This document shows, in pieces, positions 29,729 to 40,023 of a stretch of 64,000 nucleotides of DNA (its first letter is position 1; each line of letters starts with the position of its first letter). The stretch is taken from contig NZ_AUFT01000020.1 in assembly GCF_000426645.1 (NCBI RefSeq), positions 44,585-108,584 on the forward strand, read 5' to 3'. A program made the translations under genes and the position numbers. The DNA is from Nakamurella lactea DSM 19367 (GTDB lineage: Bacteria > Actinomycetota > Actinomycetes > Mycobacteriales > Nakamurellaceae). Below the pieces are notes generated by a model. That model did not search any database. It was not told the DNA's origin and saw only the letters and a program-made list of their open reading frames with translations.

Positions 29729-29765
29729 AACCCCTTGGCCACCGAAAGGTGACGGGGGGTTTTTT
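29729..29765 (+). terminator. ilvB attenuator (intrinsic terminator)
   Basis: AACCCC pairs with GGGGTT and CACC with GGTG around a GAAA tetraloop, with wobble pairs between, followed by six T residues (29760-29765). This is one of the few terminators with a real U-tract in the window. It lies 35 nt before the ilvB ATG and after the leader peptide, so it controls read-through into ilvBNC. Confidence 0.87.
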
Positions 29766-29799
29766 GTTGCCCGATCCGGCAGTTCAGGAAGGCCCAGCA

Positions 29800-31620
29800 A
29801 TGACGTCACCAGCAGCACCCTCATCGGCCTCGGCCCGACCGGCCGTCGTGCCGCCGGCCGCGCAGTCGCGCCCCACCGTCGAACAGGTCACCGGCGCCCA
29901 GTCCGTGGTGCGCAGCCTGGAAGAGCTCGGCGTCGACATCGTGTTCGGAATCCCAGGTGGCGCAGTGCTTCCGCTCTACGACCCGCTGCTGGACAGCACC
30001 AAGGTGCGGCACATCCTGGTCCGGCACGAACAGGGCGCCGGCCACGCGGCAACCGGCTACGCCCAGGCCACCGGCCGGGTCGGTGTCTGCATGGCAACCT
30101 CGGGGCCGGGAGCGACCAACCTGGTGACGCCCATCGCCGACGCGCACATGGATTCGGTGCCGCTGGTGGCGATCACCGGGCAGGTCGGCTCGCCGCTGAT
30201 CGGCACCGACGGCTTCCAGGAGGCCGACATCTGCGGCATCACCATGCCGATCACCAAGCACAACTTCATGGTGACCGATGCGGCGGAGATCCCGTCCGTC
30301 ATCGCGTCCGCGTTCCACATCGCATCCACGGGCCGACCCGGCCCGGTGCTGGTGGACATCCCCAAGGACATTCTGCAGGCCGCCACCACCTTCAGTTGGC
30401 CGGCAGAGATCCACCTGCCCGGATACCGGCCCACCGCCCGGCCGCACTCCGGCCAGATCTCCGCCGCCGCCAAATTGATCGTCGCCGCTCGCCGACCGGT
30501 GTTGTACATCGGCGGCGGCGTCATCAAGGCGGAGGCAACGGAGCAGCTGCTGCGCCTCGCCGAGCTCACCGGGATTCCGGTCGTCACCACTTTGATGGCC
30601 CGTGGCGCCTTCCCGGATTCCCATATCCAGCACCTGGGGATGCCGGGCATGCACGGCACGGTGGCAGCGGTCGCAGCAATGCAGAAGGCCGATCTGCTGG
30701 TCGCCATCGGTACCCGCTTCGACGATCGGGTGACCGGCCAGCTCGATTCCTTCGCCCCGGGCGCGACGGTGATCCACGCCGATATCGACCCGGCCGAGAT
30801 CGGCAAGAACCGCACCGCGGACGTGCCGATCGTCGGCGATGCCAAGGACGTCATCAACGAATTGATCGGCGCGGTGACGGCCGAGCAGGGCTCCGGCGTC
30901 GTCACCGACCTGTTCGCCTGGTGGGCCGAGCTCGACGAGATCCGGGAGACCTTCCCGACCGGTTTCGAGGAGCCGCACGACGGCACCCTTGCGCCGCAGT
31001 ACGTCATCAAGCGACTCGGCGAGATCTCCGGCCCGGACACGGTTTTCACCTCCGGGGTGGGGCAGCACCAGATGTGGGCGGCGCAGTTCATCAAGTACGA
31101 ACACCCACGCACCTGGCTCAACTCGGGCGGCCTTGGCACCATGGGCTACTCGGTGCCGGCCGCGATGGGCGCGAAGGCCGGCCGGCCGGACGCCACCGTC
31201 TGGTCGATCGACGGCGACGGCTGCTTTCAGATGACCAACCAGGAGCTGGCCACCTGCGCCATCGAAGGGATTCCGATCAAGGTGGCGGTGATCAACAACG
31301 GCAACCTCGGGATGGTCCGGCAGTGGCAGACGCTGTTCTACGGCGAGCGCTACTCCAACACCGACCTCGGCACCCACAAGCTGCGGATCCCTGACTTCAA
31401 ACTGCTGGCCGAGGCGATGGGTTGCGCCGGCCTGCGGTGCGAGTCGAAAGAGGACGTGGACGCCACCATCGAGGCGGCGATGGCGATCAACGACCGTCCG
31501 GTGGTGGTCGACTTCACCGTGGGCAAGGACGCGCAGGTGTGGCCGATGGTCGCCTCCGGTACCGGCAACGACCAGATCATGGCAGCCAGGGACATCCGCC
31601 CGCTGTTCGAAGAGGAGTGA
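29800..31620 (+). CDS. ilvB: Acetolactate synthase large (catalytic) subunit
   Basis: 606-aa TPP enzyme condensing pyruvate with pyruvate or 2-oxobutyrate, the first common step of branched-chain synthesis. Seen: the catalytic glutamate in [15 protein letters not shown], the FAD-binding middle domain ([10 protein letters not shown]) and the TPP/Mg motif [15 protein letters not shown] ending [12 protein letters not shown]. An Ala/Pro-rich N-terminal extension of ~30 residues precedes the core. Start ATG 29800 has GGAAGG upstream. The ilvN GTG starts 2 nt after the stop. Control is through the leader attenuator and the upstream box. Confidence 0.96.
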   Translation: MTSPAAPSSASARPAVVPPAAQSRPTVEQVTGAQSVVRSLEELGVDIVFGIPGGAVLPLYDPLLDSTKVRHILVRHEQGAGHAATGYAQATGRVGVCMATSGPGATNLVTPIADAHMDSVPLVAITGQVGSPLIGTDGFQEADICGITMPITKHNFMVTDAAEIPSVIASAFHIASTGRPGPVLVDIPKDILQAATTFSWPAEIHLPGYRPTARPHSGQISAAAKLIVAARRPVLYIGGGVIKAEATEQLLRLAELTGIPVVTTLMARGAFPDSHIQHLGMPGMHGTVAAVAAMQKADLLVAIGTRFDDRVTGQLDSFAPGATVIHADIDPAEIGKNRTADVPIVGDAKDVINELIGAVTAEQGSGVVTDLFAWWAELDEIRETFPTGFEEPHDGTLAPQYVIKRLGEISGPDTVFTSGVGQHQMWAAQFIKYEHPRTWLNSGGLGTMGYSVPAAMGAKAGRPDATVWSIDGDGCFQMTNQELATCAIEGIPIKVAVINNGNLGMVRQWQTLFYGERYSNTDLGTHKLRIPDFKLLAEAMGCAGLRCESKEDVDATIEAAMAINDRPVVVDFTVGKDAQVWPMVASGTGNDQIMAARDIRPLFEEE

Positions 31621-31622
31621 GC

Positions 31623-32135
31623 GTGAGCCGTCATACGCTGTCCGTCCTGGTCGAGAACAAACCCGGTGTGCTGGCACGGGTCTCGGCGTTGTTCTCCCGC
31701 CGCGGGTTCAACATCCACTCGCTCGCGGTCGGACCGACCGAGGACCCGGACGTCTCTCGGATGACCATCGTCGTCTCCGTCGAGGGACCCGCCCTCGAGC
31801 AGGTCACCAAGCAGCTCAACAAGCTGATCAACGTGCTCAAGATCGTCGAGTTGACGCCGTCGGCCGCCGTCCAACGCGAGCTGCTGCTGCTGAAGGTGCG
31901 GGCCGACGCGACCACCAGGGAGCAGATCGTCACCGTGGTGGAGATGTTCCGGGCGCACATCGTCGACCTGGCGCCGGAATCACTGACGATCGAGGCCACC
32001 GGTACCACCGACAAGCTCGAGGCCCTTTTCCGGATGCTGGAGCCGTTCGGGATCAGGGAGATGGTGCAGTCGGGGATGGTGGCGCTCGGTCGCGGACCTC
32101 GGTCGATCAGCTCTTCGGGGGGTCGACAAGAATAG
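31623..32135 (+). CDS. ilvN: Acetolactate synthase small (regulatory) subunit
   Basis: 170-aa subunit with an N-terminal ACT domain (LSVLVENKPGVLARVSALFSRRGFNI) that binds valine and an IlvH-type C-terminal domain. It activates IlvB and gives feedback inhibition. GTG 31623 lies 2 nt after the ilvB stop, so translation is coupled. The conserved C-terminal TGTTDKLEALFRMLEPFGI..MVQSG is intact. Confidence 0.95.
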   Translation: MSRHTLSVLVENKPGVLARVSALFSRRGFNIHSLAVGPTEDPDVSRMTIVVSVEGPALEQVTKQLNKLINVLKIVELTPSAAVQRELLLLKVRADATTREQIVTVVEMFRAHIVDLAPESLTIEATGTTDKLEALFRMLEPFGIREMVQSGMVALGRGPRSISSSGGRQE

Positions 32136-32155
32136 ATTCACCCACCGCAGGATGA

Positions 32156-33301
<1,146 letters not shown>

Positions 33302-33307
33302 GTCGAT

Positions 33308-33392
33308 CGGCACCGCAACATCATCAGCACCGCAACATCATCAGCACCGCTGCGGCATCGGTACCGCCGCAGCATCGGTACCGCAGGATCGT
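33308..33392 (+). repeat. Five 17-bp imperfect tandem repeats after ilvC
   Basis: Units of exactly 17 bp (33308, 33325, 33342, 33359, 33376), consensus C-R-G-Y-A-C-C-G-C-N-N-C-A-T-C-A-T-like; units 1 and 2 differ at one base, later ones drift to CGGTACCGCCGCAGCAT. A 17-bp period is not a codon multiple, so it is non-coding. The array begins 6 nt after the ilvC stop. Confidence 0.8.
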
Positions 33393-33543
33393 CGCCGCCG
33401 TCGTCCGGATCGGGATCGCCCCGGGATCGGATGACGGCGGCGCCGCCATTTCGTCGGCGACTACGATTCAGCGCGGGCAACGTCGCCCCGTCCGGCGGCA
33501 CCCGTCCGTCGGATCCCCAGAACTCCGGACGGAGCCCGTCACC

Positions 33544-35148
33544 GTGTCGTCCCCCACGTCCAACCCCGTCGTCCTGATCGCCGAGAAGCTCGCCCAGTCC
33601 GCCATCGACGTACTCGGCGACGAGTTCGACATCCGGCACGTGGACGGCGCCGATCGGGCCGCACTGTTGCCCGCACTGGCCGACGCCGATGCGGTGCTGA
33701 TCCGGTCCGCCACCACGATGGACGCCGAGGCGCTGGCCGCCGCGCCGAAACTCAAGGTGATCGCCAGGGCCGGCATCGGCCTGGACAACGTGGACGTCGC
33801 CGCCGCCACCGAACGTGGCGTGCTGGTGGTCAACGCGCCCCAGTCGAACGTCATCTCGGCGGCCGAACATGCGCTGGCGCTGCTGTTCTCGGTCGCCAGG
33901 CAGATCCCCGCGGCGCACGCCTCGATGATCGCGGGGGAGTGGAAGCGCAGCTCGTTCTCCGGCGTCGAGATCGCCGACAAGATCGTCGGGGTGGTCGGCC
34001 TGGGCCGGATCGGGCAGCTGGTCGCGGCCCGGCTCGCCGCCTTCGGCAGCACGGTGATCGCCTATGACCCCTATCTGCAGCCGGCCAGGGCAGCCTCGTT
34101 GGGCGTCACCCTGGTCGATCTGCCCACTCTGCTGCGGCAGGCCGACATCATCACGATCCATCTGCCCAAGACGCCGGAGACGGTCGGCCTGATCGGCCGG
34201 GAAGAACTCGCGACGGTCAAGCCCACCCTGATCGTGATCAACGCCGCCCGCGGCGGCCTGATCGACGAGGCCGCCCTCGCCGAGGCGCTCACCGACGGGC
34301 GGGTCGCCGCCGCCGGCATCGACGTCTACTCGGCCGAGCCGGCCGCCGCCGACAATCCACTGCGCACTGCACCGAACGTGGTCCTCACCCCGCACCTGGG
34401 TGCCTCCACCGCCGAGGCACAGGACAAGGCAGGTACGGCCGTGGCGAAGTCGGTGAAGCTGGCGCTGCGCGGTGATTTCGTGCCGGACGCCGTCAACGTG
34501 CAGGCCGCCGGTCCGGTCGGCGACGATGTGCAGCCCTGGATCCCGTTGGTCACCAGGCTCGGGACGATCCTCACCGCGGTCGGCGGCGGGGTGCCGAGTG
34601 AGGTCACCGTCGAGGTCCGCGGCGACCTGGCGCATTCGGACACCTCGATCCTGCAACTGGCCGCGGTGCGCGGGATCTTCGGCCCGGTGATCGCCGAGGC
34701 CGTCACCTTCGTCAATGCCCCGACCCTGGCCGCCGAGCACGGCCTGACCCTGACCGGGAGCGCGACCGAGGAGACCGGGGACTACCGCTCGGCCGTCACG
34801 CTGCGCGCGGCCATGCCGGACGGCGCCCTGCGCACCGTTTCCGGGACGCTGTCCGGCGAACACCTGGTGCCGAAGCTGGTGGAGATCAACGGCCGGCACT
34901 TCGATCTGCGGGCTGCCGGTGATCTGCTGGTGCTCGCCTACGACGATCGGCCTGGCGTGATGGGCACCGTCGGCACCCTGCTCGGCGCGGCCGGCGTCAA
35001 CATTCTGGCCGCGCAGCTGTCGCAGGAGATCTCCGGACACGCCGCGATCATGGTGCTGCGGCTCGACGCCGCGCCGCCGGCCGAGCTGCTGGAGTCGGTC
35101 GCGGCCGAGGTCGGCGCCCGATCGATCCGGGCGATTGCCGCCGGCTGA
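33544..35148 (+). CDS. serA: D-3-phosphoglycerate dehydrogenase
   Basis: 534-aa type I enzyme that commits 3-phosphoglycerate to serine. NAD-binding GVVGLGRIGQLVAARLAAFG, the catalytic Arg/Glu/His set with the signature LGASTAEAQDKAG, an intervening allosteric-substrate-binding domain, then a C-terminal ACT domain (LVLAYDDRPGVMGTVGTLLGAAGVNI) for serine feedback. GTG 33544 has a weak GGAG 11 nt upstream. It follows the repeat array after ilvC as in the Rv3001c-Rv2996c neighbourhood but without the genes between them there. Confidence 0.95.
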   Translation: MSSPTSNPVVLIAEKLAQSAIDVLGDEFDIRHVDGADRAALLPALADADAVLIRSATTMDAEALAAAPKLKVIARAGIGLDNVDVAAATERGVLVVNAPQSNVISAAEHALALLFSVARQIPAAHASMIAGEWKRSSFSGVEIADKIVGVVGLGRIGQLVAARLAAFGSTVIAYDPYLQPARAASLGVTLVDLPTLLRQADIITIHLPKTPETVGLIGREELATVKPTLIVINAARGGLIDEAALAEALTDGRVAAAGIDVYSAEPAAADNPLRTAPNVVLTPHLGASTAEAQDKAGTAVAKSVKLALRGDFVPDAVNVQAAGPVGDDVQPWIPLVTRLGTILTAVGGGVPSEVTVEVRGDLAHSDTSILQLAAVRGIFGPVIAEAVTFVNAPTLAAEHGLTLTGSATEETGDYRSAVTLRAAMPDGALRTVSGTLSGEHLVPKLVEINGRHFDLRAAGDLLVLAYDDRPGVMGTVGTLLGAAGVNILAAQLSQEISGHAAIMVLRLDAAPPAELLESVAAEVGARSIRAIAAG

Positions 35149-35404
35149 CGACGTCAGCGACGTTCTTCCGGGTTTGTACCGAAATCAACCCGCTCCGAAA
35201 TCAGTACATTCGGGTCAATTGACCCCCCGAATGGTGGCGACTTTGCGCCGCGGGCTGGTCACGGGCCGCACTGACCTCTAGCGTCTGATGTGCGATGCCT
35301 CACGATTGTCTCGTGCGGCGATGAGCGGCGGGTCGAGACCCGATCCGCATCACGCAAGTCCGATCAGGGCGCGAGGCCCTGGTCCGTGAAAGGGGACGGT
35401 GTTC
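35149..35404 (+). promoter_or_regulatory. Promoter and long leader of the secreted subtilase
   Basis: The gap holds an exact 14-bp palindrome GGGTCAATTGACCC (35212-35225), with ATTCGGG and CCCGAAT around it; a possible -10 TAGCGT at 35279-35284; and then ~110 nt of leader with two small hairpins (35329-35342, 35365-35381) before AGGGG and the start codon. The palindrome lies upstream of the presumed promoter and could be an operator. No known riboswitch class could be recognised in the leader. Confidence 0.5.
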
Positions 35405-38400
35405 ATGGCGTTGCCGAGAAGGTCGGTTGCCAGGAGATGGGGCGTGGCGGTAGCCGCCGCGGGACTGGTATCCAGTTTCGTCGCGACGGTACCGGCGGCC
35501 TCAGCTGCTCCGGCCGACAACGGCGGTTACACCCCCGCTGATCCAGCGGTTGCGGCGCACGGATCGGCGCCCGTCGGCGACAGTGCGAAGCTGGCCGACG
35601 GCTTGGATCGGAAGCCGGCCGGCACCTACAAGGTGTTCGTCCAGTTCGCCGGTTCGGGTGCCGCCGCCGCCGGCGCCTCGGTCGCGCCGAAGGGCAAGGC
35701 CGCCGAGAAGAAGGCGGTCAAGGACAAGCGAGCGGCGATCGACCGGACCGCGAATGCGGTTGTCGGTACCGCCACCGCACAGGACGCCAAGACGAAGAAG
35801 GCCAATCGTTCCGCGAAGGCCGTGACCAAACGGCTGTACGCCACCACGAACACCGTCCCGGGTGTCGCCATCTCGGCCGACCTCGCCTCGATCAAGGCGG
35901 TGGCCGCGCGCAGCGACGTGGTCAAGATCAGCCAGATCGTTCCTAAGACGCTGAACAACGCCGGCGCCGCCCAGTTCACCAAGGTGCTCAATGCCTGGCA
36001 GGACACCGGCTTGCTCGGCAACGGCGTCAGGGTCGGCATCATCGACACCGGCATCGACTACACCCACGCCGACTTCGGCGGCCCCGGCACGGTGGCGGCC
36101 TGGGATGCCGCGCACGCGGATTCGGCCGGCGCCTGGACCCCGACCGCCAAGGTGGTCGGCGGCTACGACTTCTCCGGCGACGACTACAACGCGGATCCGA
36201 CGGCCGCCGACTACCAGCCGGTCCCGCATCCTGATTCGAACCCGCTGGACTGCTACGGACACGGCACCCATGTGGCCGGCACCGTTGCCGGCTCCGGAGT
36301 GAGCGCCGACGGCAGCACCTTCACCGGCGACTACAGCAAGCTCACCGGCGACGACCTTTACGCCATGAAGGTCGGCCCGGGAATGGCGCCGAAGGCCAGC
36401 CTGTACGCGTTGAAGGTGTTCGGCTGCACCGGTTCCACCGATCTGGTCGGTCAGGCGCTGGACTGGGCGCTTGATCCGAACGGTGACGGCGACTTCTCCG
36501 ACAAGCTGGACATCGTCAACCTCTCGCTGGGCAGCGATTACGGCACCGAGGACGATCCCGAGAACGCCATCATCGACGTGCTCGCCCAGTACGGCGTGCT
36601 GCCGGTGATCGCGATGGGCAATGCCAACGACGTCACCGACGCCGGCGGAACGCCGGGTAACGCGGTCCGCTCGCTGGCCGTCGCCGCGGTGGTGGATCCG
36701 TACCAGGTACTGGACGGCATTCGGGTCGACGCTCCGGCCGACGCCGCCGGCATCGCCGCCGGGCAGGTGTCCGTCGCCTACGACTGGGCCGGCAAAGCCC
36801 CGGTCAGCGGTGACGTGGTTGCCATCGGCGGCGCCAACGCCGACGGCTGCAGCCCGCTGAGTGCCGAGGACGCCGCAAAGGTCGCTGGCAAGGTCGCCTG
36901 GCTGGAGTGGGACGACAACGACGCCACCCGTCGTTGTGGTTCGGCCGCACGAGCTACGAACATCGACAACGCCGGTGGGCTCGGGTCGATCTTCACCTCG
37001 CAGCTCAACGCCTTCAACGCCGGCATCACCGGCTCGGCGAAGACGCCGGTCTTCCAGATCACCGCCGACGAGACCACCAAGCTGCGTCCGGCAGTGGATG
37101 CCGGGACGCTCAAGGTGACGTTCGACGGTTCGCTGGTCGGCACCATCCAGACCGTCACGCCCGCCCTCGGCGACACGATCAGTTCGTTCTCGTCCCGTGG
37201 CACCCACGGCACCCAGAACCCGGTCAAACCGGACGTCGCGGCGCCGGGCAGCTCCATCTCGTCGGCCGGGATCGGCTCGGGCAACAAGTCCGCCCTCAAT
37301 TCCGGCACGTCGATGGCGACCCCGCACATCGCCGGTATCTCGGCACTGCTCAAGCAGGAGCACCCGACCTGGAGCACCGAGCAGCTCAAGGCCGCCATCA
37401 TGAACACGGCCAACCACGACGTGTTCACCGAGCTCGGCCAGACCGGTGATCGGTACGGCCCGGCCCGAGTGGGCTCCGGCCGGGTGGATGCGCTGCAGGC
37501 CGTCACCACGGACGTGCTCGCCTACAACACCGACACCCCGGGCGGCGTCTCCGCCACCTTCGGTGTCGTTTGGCAGGCCGCGAACAAGGCGAAGTCGACC
37601 CAGACCCGCACCATCAAGGTGCAGAACACGGCAAAGACCGGCGCGACGTTCAAGGTGTCGTACGAGGGTCTGGTGACCTCGCCCGGCATCCAGTACACGG
37701 TCAAGCCGGCGTCGATCTACTTGCCGCCCAAGGGCTCCGCGAATGTGACCGTCACCATGACCGTCACCACCGCGAAGCTGGATCACACCATCGACCCGAC
37801 CATGGACAGCACCACCCCGAACCCCTACACCGGGCTGGACGAACCGCGTCAGTACGAGACCGACGCCTCGGGCCGGGTGCTGCTCAAGGCCACCGGCAAG
37901 CCGACCCTGCGGGTGCCGGTGTTCGGCGTCGCCAAGCCGTACTCGACCACCAAGCCGACCCTGGTCGGAAAGGGCAAGAACACCTCGATCGGCCTCAAGG
38001 GTGGCAAGGGTGTGGCCGGCGGCTACACCTCGCTGGTGTCGGTGCTGCAGGCCGGCGTCAGCAGCTCGAAGCTGCCCAAGTGCACCAAGTGGATCACCAA
38101 CGGGTGCGCCTCGACGCCGTCCGACAAGGCGGCGGACATCCAGTACGTGGGTGCCGGTAGCGCCAAGGGCGACAGCGGGACCTACGCGGACGGATTCCTC
38201 TGGTTCGGCGTCAGCACCTACGGCGACTGGGCGACCATCGGCCACTCGGTGGTGCCGTACGTCGACTTCGACGTCAACGGTGACGGCGATGCCGACTACG
38301 AGGTCTATGCGCAGTCGATCGAGGACGGCACGGGTGAGCCGACCGACCTGATCTCGGCCTTCCTGGTCGACCTGAACGCCGACGAGCTGATCAGCATCAG

Positions 38401-38746
38401 CCCGGTCAACTTCAACTACGGCGACACCGACACCAACGTGTTCGACGGCAACGCGATCCTGCTGCCCGTCGACCCGGCGGCGATCGGCGTCACCGCGGCC
38501 ACGAAGTCGCTGCCGATCAGCTACACCGTCGGCACCTACTCGACCTTCACCGGCGAGGACGTCGACACGGTGACCGGGTCGACGTACAACGTGACCAAGC
38601 CGCAGCTGACGGTGGAAGCACCGCTGTACATCGACGCCGCCAAGTCGGCCGTGCCGTACCAGGCGACCGGCAAGAACGTCTCGGCGTTGGTCCTGCAGCT
38701 GAACGGCAAGCCGAAGCACCGGGCGACGGTGCTGCGCATCCAGTAA
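35405..38746 (+). CDS. Large secreted S8 (subtilisin-like) serine protease
   Basis: About 1113 aa. ATG 35405 has AGGGG 9 nt upstream; the GTG at 35399 is too close. Signal peptide MALPRRSVARRWG with hydrophobic core ending ASA, then an I9-like propeptide region. Catalytic Asp near residue 214 (GIIDTGIDYTHADFGG), His near 286 (GHGTHVAGT) and Ser near 636 (NSGTSMATPHIAG). The wide gap between His and Ser holds a PA-type insert domain. Fn3-like beta domains follow (KAKSTQTRTIKVQNT), then a C-terminal domain. No LPxTG or membrane anchor is seen, so it is released. It lies between serA and leuB, an interruption of the biosynthetic block; two hairpins isolate it from leuB. Confidence 0.9.
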   Translation: MALPRRSVARRWGVAVAAAGLVSSFVATVPAASAAPADNGGYTPADPAVAAHGSAPVGDSAKLADGLDRKPAGTYKVFVQFAGSGAAAAGASVAPKGKAAEKKAVKDKRAAIDRTANAVVGTATAQDAKTKKANRSAKAVTKRLYATTNTVPGVAISADLASIKAVAARSDVVKISQIVPKTLNNAGAAQFTKVLNAWQDTGLLGNGVRVGIIDTGIDYTHADFGGPGTVAAWDAAHADSAGAWTPTAKVVGGYDFSGDDYNADPTAADYQPVPHPDSNPLDCYGHGTHVAGTVAGSGVSADGSTFTGDYSKLTGDDLYAMKVGPGMAPKASLYALKVFGCTGSTDLVGQALDWALDPNGDGDFSDKLDIVNLSLGSDYGTEDDPENAIIDVLAQYGVLPVIAMGNANDVTDAGGTPGNAVRSLAVAAVVDPYQVLDGIRVDAPADAAGIAAGQVSVAYDWAGKAPVSGDVVAIGGANADGCSPLSAEDAAKVAGKVAWLEWDDNDATRRCGSAARATNIDNAGGLGSIFTSQLNAFNAGITGSAKTPVFQITADETTKLRPAVDAGTLKVTFDGSLVGTIQTVTPALGDTISSFSSRGTHGTQNPVKPDVAAPGSSISSAGIGSGNKSALNSGTSMATPHIAGISALLKQEHPTWSTEQLKAAIMNTANHDVFTELGQTGDRYGPARVGSGRVDALQAVTTDVLAYNTDTPGGVSATFGVVWQAANKAKSTQTRTIKVQNTAKTGATFKVSYEGLVTSPGIQYTVKPASIYLPPKGSANVTVTMTVTTAKLDHTIDPTMDSTTPNPYTGLDEPRQYETDASGRVLLKATGKPTLRVPVFGVAKPYSTTKPTLVGKGKNTSIGLKGGKGVAGGYTSLVSVLQAGVSSSKLPKCTKWITNGCASTPSDKAADIQYVGAGSAKGDSGTYADGFLWFGVSTYGDWATIGHSVVPYVDFDVNGDGDADYEVYAQSIEDGTGEPTDLISAFLVDLNADELISISPVNFNYGDTDTNVFDGNAILLPVDPAAIGVTAATKSLPISYTVGTYSTFTGEDVDTVTGSTYNVTKPQLTVEAPLYIDAAKSAVPYQATGKNVSALVLQLNGKPKHRATVLRIQ

Positions 38747-38756
38747 CACGGTGCGC

Positions 38757-38784
38757 GGTGGACACCCGATGACGGGTGCCCACC
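38757..38784 (+). terminator. First hairpin after the subtilase gene
   Basis: GGTGG-A-CACCCG pairs with CGGGTG-C-CCACC around an ATGA loop, with one mismatch. It begins 10 nt after the stop codon and lacks a U-tract. Confidence 0.65.
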
Positions 38785-38809
38785 GGTCGGCACCTAGCAG
38801 TGGGAATTC

Positions 38810-38846
38810 GGACGGCCCGGTAGGAGATCCTCCTGCCGGGCCGTCC
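38810..38846 (+). terminator. Second, stronger hairpin after the subtilase gene
   Basis: A 17-bp stem: GGACGGCCCGG (38810-38820), a T-G wobble, then AGGAG pairing with CTCCT around ATC, closing to CCGGGCCGTCC (38836-38846). Tandem terminators here separate the subtilase from leuB. Confidence 0.85.
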
Positions 38847-38980
38847 GCCGTTCCATCTGCTGGTACGACTAGGCTCTGCACCAGCGTTGACGCGCTGTGT
38901 TCGATCTGCGCAGCGGTCGGCCACGGCGGTCCCGTTGCGCAGTGTTCGTTGGTCTCCTCCGTGTGGTGAAAGAGAAAGTG

Positions 38981-40009
38981 ATGTCGATGAAGCTGGCGGT
39001 CATTCCTGGTGACGGAATCGGTCCCGAGGTCGTTGCCGAGGGACTGAAGGTCCTGACCGGAGTCGTGCCCGATGTCGATGCCACCAGCTACGACCTGGGC
39101 GCCAGTCGCTGGCACCGCACCGGAGAGCTGTTGCCGGACTCGGTGTTGCGCGAGTTGCGCGAACACGACGCGATCCTGCTGGGTGCGGTCGGCGACCCGA
39201 CGGTGCCCTCCGGCATCCTGGAACGTGGTCTGCTGCTGCGGATCCGCTTCGAACTCGACCACCACGTGAACCTGCGCCCGGCGAGGCTCTACCCCGGCGT
39301 GCCAGGCCCGCTGGCCGGCGACAAGGCCGTCGACCTGGTCGTGCTGCGGGAAGGTACCGAGGGTCCGTACGCCGGCAACGGTGGCCTGCTCCGCAAGGAC
39401 ACCCCGCAGGAGATCGCCACCGAGGTGTCGCTGAACACCTATTTCGGGGTGGAGCGGGTGGTCAGGGATGCCTTCGAGCGCGCGTCCCGCCGGCCCCGCA
39501 AGCATCTGACGCTGGTGCACAAGACCAACGTCCTGGTGCACGCCGGGCAGTTGTGGAGCCGGGTGGTCGAGGAGATCTCGATGGAGTACCCGGACGTGAC
39601 GGTGGCGTACACCCACATGGACGCGGCGATGATCTACCTGGTGACCGATCCCGCCAGATTCGACGTGGTGGTCACCGACAACCTCTTCGGCGACATCTTC
39701 ACCGACCTGGCCGCGGCCGTCTCCGGTGGTATCGGGCTGGCCGCGTCCGGCAACCTCGATGTCTCCCGGACCAACCCGAGCATGTTCGAGCCGGTACACG
39801 GTTCGGCGCCGGACATCGCCGGTACCGGCACCGCCGACCCGACGGCTACCGTGCTCAGCGTCGCGCTGCTGCTCGACCACATCGGCCACACCGATGCCGC
39901 CCGCCGGGTGGAGGCCGCCGTCGCCTTCGATCTGGCCACCCGACAGACCGGTGCACCGGGTCGCACCTCGGCGATCGGGGACCGGCTGGCCGCGTTGGCG
40001 TCCGGCTGA
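38981..40009 (+). CDS. leuB: 3-isopropylmalate dehydrogenase
   Basis: 342-aa NAD-dependent decarboxylating dehydrogenase of leucine synthesis; with citramalate present it also serves isoleucine synthesis through 3-methylmalate. Seen: [17 protein letters not shown], the substrate loop with [32 protein letters not shown], and the metal site [18 protein letters not shown], followed by [15 protein letters not shown] 38981 is preceded by AAGAGA; ATG 38987 is a close alternative. A 14-nt gap separates it from cimA, so they are one unit. Confidence 0.95.
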   Translation: MSMKLAVIPGDGIGPEVVAEGLKVLTGVVPDVDATSYDLGASRWHRTGELLPDSVLRELREHDAILLGAVGDPTVPSGILERGLLLRIRFELDHHVNLRPARLYPGVPGPLAGDKAVDLVVLREGTEGPYAGNGGLLRKDTPQEIATEVSLNTYFGVERVVRDAFERASRRPRKHLTLVHKTNVLVHAGQLWSRVVEEISMEYPDVTVAYTHMDAAMIYLVTDPARFDVVVTDNLFGDIFTDLAAAVSGGIGLAASGNLDVSRTNPSMFEPVHGSAPDIAGTGTADPTATVLSVALLLDHIGHTDAARRVEAAVAFDLATRQTGAPGRTSAIGDRLAALASG

Positions 40010-40023
40010 CCGGGGTTTCCAGA

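Noticed and set aside
33308..33392. Tandem repeats considered as a CRISPR array
   Set aside because: The 17-bp units are contiguous with no unique spacers, and no cas gene is present.
35290..35404. Subtilase leader considered as a riboswitch (c-di-AMP ydaO type)
   Set aside because: The conserved core elements could not be recognised; only simple hairpins are visible. A covariance-model search would be needed.
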